From an uncultured Collinsella sp. (GTDB lineage: Bacteria; Actinomycetota; Coriobacteriia; Coriobacteriales; Coriobacteriaceae): a stretch of DNA of 5,644 bases. Shown piece by piece: positions 1-5,644 of this stretch. Where the stretch lies: positions 1-5,644 of the forward strand of contig CABUXL010000092.1 of NCBI GenBank assembly GCA_902495525.1, written 5' to 3'. The stretch's first letter is position 1. Each line of letters begins with the position of its first letter. Below the pieces are notes generated by a model. It did no database searches and was not told the DNA's origin. It was given only the letters and a program-made list of their open reading frames with translations. The translations under genes and the position numbers were made by a program.

Positions 1-1
1 C

Positions 2-1228
2 ATGGAGGACGTCTGTGCGACGGGTTCTCCCGCCGAGGCATTTGCTCGCCTGCGCAACGACGACCTGCAGCTTTCGCTCGAGGAGCGGGCTCGTCTGCTC
101 TATGTCGCCATGACGCGAGCGCGTGAGCTGGTCATTCTGGCGATGGATGCCGGCGTGAGCCGCGGCAAGGTGACGGCGCCGACCTTTGATGTCGAGACCG
201 ATCTGACCTACGATGTGCTGCGCCGTATTTTGCCGACCGATGCTCTGGATATGCCGCAGCTCGATGCCGACCGCTTGGTGTTCGACAACTCCCAGCTGGG
301 CGACTACGAGCTCATTTCGCTCGCGGGCTTTACCTTTGGCGAGCAGACGTTTGAGGCCAACGCTTCGCTGGATGCCGAGGGCAGGCTTGTTCGTGGCGAT
401 GCCGATACGGATGCTGCCGACGATTCGGCCAGTACAATCGTCCCCGGTCCTGTCGACCCCAAGCCCGATTCGTTCGAGCTTGTGTATCCCCAGGCAGTGG
501 GCGTGCGCATGGGCATCTGTCCGTATCCGATGCGTGACTCGTATAGCTACTCGTCAATCGCCGCGGCACTCCATGCCGAGACGGAAGACCGTGCCGCCGA
601 GGCTCGTGTTCCCATGGACGAGGCCGGCGATGATGCGGAGTCGGATGGCTCGGAGATGGCCGATGCGGACGTGGCCGCTGTCGAGCCCGCCGGCAATCCC
701 ATGGCGCTGGGCTCGGCCTTCCACGCCGCCTGCCAGTGGCTCATCGAGATGGGTGCCGATGCGCTGCCCGCTGAGCGTGCCGACGCCCTGGCTCGCCTGT
801 GGCACCTGACGCCAGAACAGCGCGAGCGCTTCGATGTCGCTCTGGAGCGCTGGCTCAAGTCGTCGGTTCGTGCCGAGCTGTTCGCGTGGCCGTGCGTTCG
901 CGCCGAGGTGCCGTTCTTCTCGCTGGGCTGCGAGGACGAGGACATCGCCCGCTACGGTGCATATGCCGAAGGCGCCATCGACGCTTTGGCGACCGACCCG
1001 GCCGATCCGTCACGCGCACTGGTCATCGATTACAAGACGGGTGGCACGCCGGATGAGACGCCGGACCAGCTGCTCGAGAAGCACGCCCTGCAGGCGCGCG
1101 TCTACGCCGACGTGTTGCACAAGGCGGGCTTTGAGACGGTGACGGTCAAGTTCGTTCGCGTGGAGCAGGCGAATCCAGCCATCTTCGTCGAACCCGTCGA
1201 ACCTCAAGTAGTCATCTACAATCTCTAG
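2..1228 (+). CDS. AddA/RecB-like helicase-nuclease, C-terminal fragment (5' truncated)
   Basis: This is the C-terminal 408 residues of an ATP-dependent UvrD/Rep-superfamily (SF1) helicase fused to a RecB-family nuclease. Such enzymes unwind and resect double-strand DNA ends to load recombinase. Residues counted from base 2: helicase motif VI is at 26-42 (EERARLLYVAMTRARE). An AddA-like SYSS segment follows at about 182-185. The nuclease domain spans about 234-380. Its visible active-site residues match the RecB pattern: H241 in GSAFH, D327 in GAID, D343 and K345 in IDYKTG, and the QxxxY motif at Q364/Y368. The stop is TAG at 1226-1228. The ATG at base 2 is internal, because Walker A and the other helicase motifs must lie upstream of the window. 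An acidic, low-complexity stretch (about 191-232) separates SYSS from the nuclease. The spacing from motif VI to the nuclease end fits AddA, but RecB or another UvrD-nuclease fusion is possible, so I give no symbol. An addB-like partner would be expected upstream. Confidence 0.88.
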   Translation: MEDVCATGSPAEAFARLRNDDLQLSLEERARLLYVAMTRARELVILAMDAGVSRGKVTAPTFDVETDLTYDVLRRILPTDALDMPQLDADRLVFDNSQLGDYELISLAGFTFGEQTFEANASLDAEGRLVRGDADTDAADDSASTIVPGPVDPKPDSFELVYPQAVGVRMGICPYPMRDSYSYSSIAAALHAETEDRAAEARVPMDEAGDDAESDGSEMADADVAAVEPAGNPMALGSAFHAACQWLIEMGADALPAERADALARLWHLTPEQRERFDVALERWLKSSVRAELFAWPCVRAEVPFFSLGCEDEDIARYGAYAEGAIDALATDPADPSRALVIDYKTGGTPDETPDQLLEKHALQARVYADVLHKAGFETVTVKFVRVEQANPAIFVEPVEPQVVIYNL

Positions 1229-1240
1229 CCCTCAGATAAC

Positions 1241-1303
1241 TTGCGGTGGAATACGGGCTGTTTTGGCCAAAAAAGCCGCCAAACAGTCCGCATTTCACCG
1301 CAA
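1241..1303 (+). repeat. 63-base imperfect inverted repeat (long stem-loop)
   Basis: The arms form 25 pairs. 1241-1252 pairs with 1292-1303 (12 pairs), there is one A/C mismatch (1253/1291), 1254-1263 pairs with 1281-1290 (10 pairs), one T is bulged (1264), and 1265-1267 pairs with 1278-1280. The loop is 1268-1277 and A-rich. Two of the pairs (1249/1295 and 1257/1287) are G-U wobbles when read as + strand RNA. The element begins 12 bases after the stop of the helicase-nuclease gene. It could act as a transcript end or mRNA-stabilising structure. However, no T-run follows on either strand, so it is not a canonical intrinsic terminator. It may instead be a dispersed palindromic (REP/MITE-like) repeat. 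The pairing is certain from the sequence; the function is not. Confidence 0.8.
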
Positions 1304-1359
1304 CTGCAAGAGGAGCCGTGTTGGTTTGGCTAGGTTCGGGTGCTGTCCGTGCCGTGCGG

Positions 1360-1365
1360 TAAAAT
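1360..1365 (+). promoter_or_regulatory. Candidate -10 element of the dnaE promoter
   Basis: TAAAAT stands out in a GC-rich gap and matches the sigma-70/SigA -10 consensus TATAAT at five of six positions. It would start transcription near 1372, giving a leader of about 33 bases before the dnaE ATG. I see no good -35 hexamer at 16-18 bases: TTCGGG at 1335-1340, with a 19-base spacer, is the nearest and is poor. The call rests on the -10 alone and on its position in the only sizeable gap upstream of dnaE. Confidence 0.5.
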
Positions 1366-1392
1366 CGTTCAGTCAGAACACGAACCCGCATC

Positions 1393-1396
1393 GGAG
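1393..1396 (+). promoter_or_regulatory. Ribosome binding site of dnaE
   Basis: GGAG lies eight bases before the ATG at 1405, a normal Shine-Dalgarno spacing. It supports that start, which also places the PHP HxH motif at residues 7-9, as in other DnaE proteins. Confidence 0.7.
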
Positions 1397-1404
1397 CTCA
1401 TCAC

Positions 1405-4400
1405 ATGGCATTCGTCCATCTGCACAATCACACTGTTTTCTCCATGCTCGACGGCGCAACCCGTATCCAGGATATGGTCAACCGTGCCGTAGAGCTGGGC
1501 ATGCCCGCCGTGGCCATTACCGACCACGGCTACATGTATGGCGTGCCCGATCTGGCGCTGGCCTGCGACGCCGTCAACCACAATACGCCCGAGTACAAAA
1601 CTTGGAGCCACGACAAGGCCTTCTTGGAAAAGGACCGCCGCGACGAGCTGGTGGAGCCCGATCCCGAGGAAAACCCGCGCGAGCATGCCCAGTATGTGAA
1701 GGACATGGCCATGTGGGACGAGAAGGGCAACATCGACGAGCTCAAGCCGCCCCTGGTCATCAAGCCCATTTTTGGCTGCGAGGTCTACTTTACGCCGGAC
1801 GAGACGCTCGCCCGCGACCACAAGCCCGAGCTCTACCACATGATCCTTCTGGCCAAGGACCAGGAGGGCTACGTCAACCTGATGCAGACGGTCTCTGAGG
1901 CCGCCGTGCAGGGCTTTTACTACAAGCCGCGCGTGACGCTCGACAACCTGCGCCGCCATGCCAAGGGCATGATCTGCACCAGCGCCTGCATCGCGGGCAT
2001 CATCCCCAAGTACATCGACCGCGGTGACATGGAGGGCGCCATCAAGTGGGCCGAGACCTTCCGCGACACCTTCGATCCCGGCGACTTTTATATCGAGATT
2101 CAGGAACACGGCATTACCACCGACAACGGCCTGACCGACGAGCAGATGGACCGCACGCTCATCGATATCGCCAAGCAGGTGGGCGTCAAGGTCATCGCCA
2201 CCAACGACTTCCACTACCTGCGCCGTGAGGATGCGCCCGTGCAGGACGTCATCATGTGCATCGGTATGAACGCCAAGGTCGATGACCCCAACCGCATGCG
2301 CATGACCGGCTCGGAGTTTTACATGAAGACCGAGGAGGAGATGCGGGCGATGTTCCCGTATTGCCCCGAGGCCTGCGACAACACGCTCGAGATCGCCGAC
2401 AAGTGCTACGTGGAGCTGGACTGGGACTCCATCATCCTGCCGCGCTTCCCGTTGCTCGATCCCGGCGAGACGCACGAGAGCCAGTTCCGCCGCGAGTGCG
2501 AGAAGGGCCTGCGCCAGCACTATGGTGACGACTGGGCCACGCGCGAGATCGGTGGCGTCAACATCAAAGAGCGCTTTGAGTACGAATACAAGGTCATCTG
2601 CGACAAGGGCTTTGCCGCCTACTTCCTCATCGTCGCCGAGTACGTGCAATGGGCCAAGGACAATGGCATCGGCGTCGGCCCCGGCCGTGGCTCGGCCGCC
2701 GGCGCTATCGTCGCCTACGCCATGAACATCACCGCATTCGACCCGCTCGAGAACGGCCTGATGTTCGAGAGGTTCCTGTCCCCGCAGCGTACCGAGATGC
2801 CCGATATCGATATGGACTTCGACGATGAGCGGCGCCTCGAGGTCGTGGAGCACGTTCGCCAGCTCTACGGCCCCGAGAAGGTCACTCACGTCATCACCTA
2901 CTCGACCATCAAGGCCAAGCAGGCCATCAACGACGCCGCGCGCGTTCTGGACTACCCGGTCTACATGGGCCAGCGCCTGTCCAAGATGGTCTCGAGCGAC
3001 CCCAAGGTCAAGCTCAAGCAGGTGCTCGAAAAGCAACCCGGCAAAGAGGATCTGTTTAACCCCGATTTTGCCGAGGCCTATAAAAAGGACGACGACGCCC
3101 GCCGCATCATCGACACGGCGCTCTCGATCGAGGGTCTCACCCGTGGCGAGGGTGTGCACGCGTGCGCCGTTCTGATCTGTCGCGACCCCGTCAACGAGCA
3201 TGTGCCCACCAAGCTCGACACCAAGGGCGGCGTCGAGATTACCCAGTACGAGGGCCATACCGTTGCCGACATGGGCCTGCTCAAGATGGACTTCCTGGGC
3301 CTGCGCACGCTGACGGTTATCTCCAAGGCCAAGGCCAACATCAAGAAGAACTTCGGCATCGACATCAAAGAGGAAGAGATTCCCTTTGACGACCCCGAGA
3401 TCTTTAAGCTCATGGGCTCCGGTCACACCGCCGGCGTCTTCCAGGTCGAGTCCGCCGGCATGACGGCCACGATCAAGAACATGAAGCCCACCGAGTACAA
3501 GCACGTCGTAGCATTGATCGCCCTGTACCGCCCGGGCCCGCTGGGCGCCGGCATGGTTTCGTCCTACATCAACCGTATGAACGGCAAGGAGCCGGCCGTC
3601 TCCTACGACGACCGCCTGGACGACATCCTGGGCGAAACCTACGGCACCATGGTCTACCAGGAACAGGTTATGCTTATCTCCGTCGAGATGTGCGGCTTCT
3701 CCAAGGGCGAATCGGACTCGCGTATCCGTAAGCCCGTGGCTAAGAAAAAGATTAAGCTGCTCACGTCGACGGTGCTGCACTGGGAGGATGGCTCGGACGA
3801 GACCACCTACGACCACTGGATGAACGGCGCTATCAAGAACAACTACACGCGCGAGGTCGCCCAGAAGATTTGGGACGATGTTCTTGAGTTCGCGTCCTAC
3901 GCCTTTAACAAGTCGCACTCCGCCGGCTACGCCATCCTGGTTATGCAGACGGCGTGGCTCAAGGCGCACTATCCGCACGAGTACATGGCGGCCGTCCTGA
4001 CGTCCTATACGGGTAAGACCGACAAGATCGTGCACTACGTCTCGGCATGCCGTCACGACGGCATCCCCGTGCTTTCGCCAGATGTCAACGAGTCCGGTAC
4101 CGAGTTCACGGCTACCAAGGAGGGCGTGCGCTTTGGTCTGGCCGGCATCCGCGGCGTGGGCACCGGCGTGGCGCAGGCGATTATCGCCGAGCGCGAGGCG
4201 GGCGGCCCGTTTAAGACGCTGCACGACTTTGTCGAGCGCGTGGACTCGAGCCAGGCCAACCGTCGCGTGATCGAATCGCTGATCAAGGCAGGCGCCTTCG
4301 ACTCCACGGGGTATCCGCGTCGCCAGATGATGCACTTTGTGGACAAGAACAACCCCGAGAACATCATCGACGCCGCGGTAAAGCGCCAGAAGGACCGCGC

Positions 4401-5208
4401 GAGCGGTCAGACCTCGTTCTTCGATATGTTTGGCGACGTTGAGGGCTCGGGCTTTGAGGTGAGCGTGCCCGATCCGGATGGCCAGGAATGGGACCGCCAC
4501 CTTAAGTTGAGCCAGGAGAAGGAGGTTCTGGGCATCTATGTCTCGGACCACCCGCTGCGCCCGTTTGAGTATGCGCTAGCCAAGGCGCGCGACTTCTCGT
4601 TCTCGCAGATCGACACCGGCTACGAGGTTCAGAATCCTACGGGCGGCACCATCAACCAGGAGATTCCCGAGGGCAAGGCGCTGTGGTGGGCCGGCATGGT
4701 CTCGAGCGTGTCCAAGCGCGTGACCAAAAACGGCGACCCCATGGGCATCGTGCAGCTCGAGGACATGGAAGGTGAGGCCACGGTCGTGGTGTTCCCCAAG
4801 ACCTACAAGGAGGCCGAAGGGTATCTGTACGGCGAGGTCGATCCCGAGACCGGCGCGCAGCTGTCTGACGCGTTTGTGCGCATTAAGGGCAAGCTCGAGC
4901 GCTCGGACCGCGGCGACCAGATCATCGCGCAGGAGATTGTGCCGCTGGAGCTTAGCGAGGAGAAAAACAAGCCCAAGGTCTTTGAGGTCATGGTGCCCAA
5001 CAGCCGCTTTAGCCAGGGCAATATGGCGCGCCTGGCCACGGTGCTCACCACCAACCCGGGCGGCGACCGCGTGGAGATCTTTATTGAGCAAGTCGACGGG
5101 CGCGTACTGCGTGCCGAGGTGCCGGCCAAGGTCAACGCACGCTCGATTCCGCTGCTGGCAGAGGCAAAGGCCATCGTCGGCAACCAAGGCCGTGTGACGG
5201 TTATCTAA
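1405..5208 (+). CDS. dnaE: DNA polymerase III subunit alpha (DnaE)
   Basis: This is the catalytic subunit of the replicative DNA polymerase (family C), which adds dNTPs to the primer 3' end within the holoenzyme at the fork. Complete, 1267 residues; E. coli DnaE has 1160. The N-terminal PHP domain (about 1-280) keeps all residues that align with the nine metal ligands of proofreading-competent DnaE1 enzymes: H7, H9, D16, H41, E126, H145, C195, D268 and H270. This suggests an intrinsic 3'-5' exonuclease. The polymerase domain has GPGRGSAAG (425-433), catalytic D467 and D469 in PDIDMDF, D629 in KMDFLGL, and FNKSHSAGYA (834-843). Tandem HhH motifs lie at about 912-945, a clamp-binding motif QTSFF at 1002-1006, an OB fold at about 1093-1135, and a C-terminal domain at about 1192-1267. 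Oddities: an extra stretch of about 60 residues between H41 and E126, and an altered basic loop with about 13 extra residues at 773-802. TTA and TCA codons are absent and CTA occurs once. Start supported by GGAG at 1393; stop TAA. Confidence 0.98.
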   Translation: MAFVHLHNHTVFSMLDGATRIQDMVNRAVELGMPAVAITDHGYMYGVPDLALACDAVNHNTPEYKTWSHDKAFLEKDRRDELVEPDPEENPREHAQYVKDMAMWDEKGNIDELKPPLVIKPIFGCEVYFTPDETLARDHKPELYHMILLAKDQEGYVNLMQTVSEAAVQGFYYKPRVTLDNLRRHAKGMICTSACIAGIIPKYIDRGDMEGAIKWAETFRDTFDPGDFYIEIQEHGITTDNGLTDEQMDRTLIDIAKQVGVKVIATNDFHYLRREDAPVQDVIMCIGMNAKVDDPNRMRMTGSEFYMKTEEEMRAMFPYCPEACDNTLEIADKCYVELDWDSIILPRFPLLDPGETHESQFRRECEKGLRQHYGDDWATREIGGVNIKERFEYEYKVICDKGFAAYFLIVAEYVQWAKDNGIGVGPGRGSAAGAIVAYAMNITAFDPLENGLMFERFLSPQRTEMPDIDMDFDDERRLEVVEHVRQLYGPEKVTHVITYSTIKAKQAINDAARVLDYPVYMGQRLSKMVSSDPKVKLKQVLEKQPGKEDLFNPDFAEAYKKDDDARRIIDTALSIEGLTRGEGVHACAVLICRDPVNEHVPTKLDTKGGVEITQYEGHTVADMGLLKMDFLGLRTLTVISKAKANIKKNFGIDIKEEEIPFDDPEIFKLMGSGHTAGVFQVESAGMTATIKNMKPTEYKHVVALIALYRPGPLGAGMVSSYINRMNGKEPAVSYDDRLDDILGETYGTMVYQEQVMLISVEMCGFSKGESDSRIRKPVAKKKIKLLTSTVLHWEDGSDETTYDHWMNGAIKNNYTREVAQKIWDDVLEFASYAFNKSHSAGYAILVMQTAWLKAHYPHEYMAAVLTSYTGKTDKIVHYVSACRHDGIPVLSPDVNESGTEFTATKEGVRFGLAGIRGVGTGVAQAIIAEREAGGPFKTLHDFVERVDSSQANRRVIESLIKAGAFDSTGYPRRQMMHFVDKNNPENIIDAAVKRQKDRASGQTSFFDMFGDVEGSGFEVSVPDPDGQEWDRHLKLSQEKEVLGIYVSDHPLRPFEYALAKARDFSFSQIDTGYEVQNPTGGTINQEIPEGKALWWAGMVSSVSKRVTKNGDPMGIVQLEDMEGEATVVVFPKTYKEAEGYLYGEVDPETGAQLSDAFVRIKGKLERSDRGDQIIAQEIVPLELSEEKNKPKVFEVMVPNSRFSQGNMARLATVLTTNPGGDRVEIFIEQVDGRVLRAEVPAKVNARSIPLLAEAKAIVGNQGRVTVI

Positions 5209-5226
5209 GCTACCCCGGGTGAGATT

Positions 5227-5231
5227 GGAGG
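5227..5231 (+). promoter_or_regulatory. Ribosome binding site of the SWIM-domain gene
   Basis: GGAGG ends five bases before the ATG at 5237. A GTG directly upstream (5234-5236) is in the same frame, but it would leave only two bases of spacing, so ATG is preferred. The 28-base gap after the dnaE stop (5209-5236) contains no promoter-like or terminator-like sequence. This suggests the gene is translated from a dnaE read-through transcript. Confidence 0.75.
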
Positions 5232-5236
5232 AAGTG

Positions 5237-5644
5237 ATGGCGCAGGGGACGTTTGTGCAGGCGCTCCGGAAAGAGGCGGCGCTGAGCGGCACCTTTATGA
5301 AGGGGCGTTCGCTCATGCTCAACGGCGCCGTGCTGTCGATCGAGGACAGCGGCTCGCGCTTCTCCAAAAACGTGACGGTTGAGGGCTCGGTGCGCGGTTC
5401 GCGTGGCGACCTGTACAAGACGCACGTGGCGCTCGACATGGACGAGCACGAGGTGATCGACTACGACTGCGATTGCCCCGCCGCCTATCGTTACCCCGGT
5501 ATGTGCAAGCACGCTATTGCCACGGCTCTGGCGTATTTGGATGCCAGCGGCGCCGAGCCCGTCGAAGGTTTGCGCACGCCGGTTCGCACGTTTACGGCGC
5601 AGCCGAAACAGCCCGCGCGCACCGCGCCCAAAGCGCCGGCTGTC
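5237..5644 (+). CDS. SWIM zinc-finger protein, probable Snf2-family helicase N-terminus (3' truncated)
   Basis: The frame is open from the ATG at 5237 to the window end, giving 136 residues with no stop. Residues about 48-101 form a SWIM domain. A beta-rich lead-in (VEGSVRGSRGDLYKTHVAL) is followed by the zinc ligands CxC (C78, C80) and CxH (C90, H92) in CDCPAAYRYPGMCKHA. SWIM domains bind zinc and are thought to contact DNA or protein. After residue about 102 the chain becomes rich in Pro, Ala, Thr and Lys, which looks like a linker. In Gram-positive bacteria an N-terminal SWIM domain of this kind commonly precedes a Snf2-associated region and an SF2 Snf2 ATPase of about 1000 residues in total. 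That is the likely identity, but no helicase motif is visible here, so it is an inference. A short stand-alone SWIM protein remains possible. It lies 28 bases after dnaE, so it is probably co-transcribed. No signal peptide or membrane segment is seen, so it is likely cytoplasmic. Confidence 0.85.
   Translation, partial: MAQGTFVQALRKEAALSGTFMKGRSLMLNGAVLSIEDSGSRFSKNVTVEGSVRGSRGDLYKTHVALDMDEHEVIDYDCDCPAAYRYPGMCKHAIATALAYLDASGAEPVEGLRTPVRTFTAQPKQPARTAPKAPAV

Noticed and set aside
1241..1303. Canonical Rho-independent terminator
   Set aside because: The stem is strong, but no T-run follows 1303 on the + strand and none flanks the other side for the - strand, so I annotate it as an inverted repeat of unknown role.
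1321..1331. TTGGTT/TTGGCT as the -35 box of the dnaE promoter
   Set aside because: The spacing to TAAAAT at 1360 is 28 or more bases, far outside the range for a sigma-70 promoter.
1263..1898. A 211-codon + strand frame starting in the intergenic gap and overlapping dnaE
   Set aside because: It runs through the palindrome, promoter region and 500 bases of dnaE in another frame. Its product is Arg/Pro/Gly-rich in the way shifted GC-rich frames are, and it has no family resemblance.
1369..4551. A 1060-codon open frame on the - strand across most of dnaE
   Set aside because: It shares codon boundaries with dnaE and stays open only because dnaE lacks TTA, CTA and TCA codons. Its translation is Val/Leu/Gly/His-rich with no recognisable domain, and the + strand frame is an unmistakable DnaE.
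5209..5236. Terminator or promoter between dnaE and the SWIM gene, around CCCGGG
   Set aside because: The only symmetry is a six-base palindrome with no stem-loop, T-run or -10-like sequence.
4576..5439. A 287-codon open frame on the - strand over the dnaE end and the SWIM gene start
   Set aside because: It lies in the same shadow register as the longer antisense frame, crosses two real genes, and has no recognisable domain.

Overview
The window suggests a high-GC Gram-positive bacterium. The strong G/C bias at third codon positions, the DnaE with a complete PHP metal site and the short 5' leaders fit Actinomycetota. A Coriobacteriia such as Collinsella is my best guess, inferred from general sequence character and not from any search. 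All genes lie on the + strand and belong to DNA replication and repair. I see no mobile element, CRISPR array, tRNA or rRNA.

Layout: (1) 2-1228 is the C-terminal 408 residues of a UvrD/RecB-family helicase-nuclease (AddA/RecB type), whose start lies outside the window. It keeps helicase motif VI and a complete RecB-like PD-(D/E)XK nuclease site. (2) 1229-1404 is a 176-base intergenic gap. It holds a large, nearly perfect stem-loop (1241-1303) without a U-tract, then a likely -10 element and a ribosome binding site. (3) 1405-5208 is a complete dnaE, the replicative DNA polymerase III alpha subunit, 1267 residues. It has all catalytic aspartates, all PHP metal ligands and a clamp-binding motif, plus two family-atypical insertions. 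(4) After a 28-base gap with a strong Shine-Dalgarno sequence, 5237-5644 is the first 136 residues of a SWIM zinc-finger protein, probably the N-terminus of a Snf2-type helicase. It runs off the window.

The helicase-nuclease would process double-strand breaks, DnaE would copy the chromosome, and the SWIM/Snf2 protein would remodel protein-DNA complexes. dnaE and the SWIM gene are probably co-transcribed, whereas dnaE seems to have its own promoter. This is mostly core genome. The best leads for something undescribed are the 63-base palindrome before dnaE, the roughly 60-residue charged insertion in the DnaE PHP domain and the altered basic loop in the DnaE polymerase domain. I found no convincing new multi-gene system.
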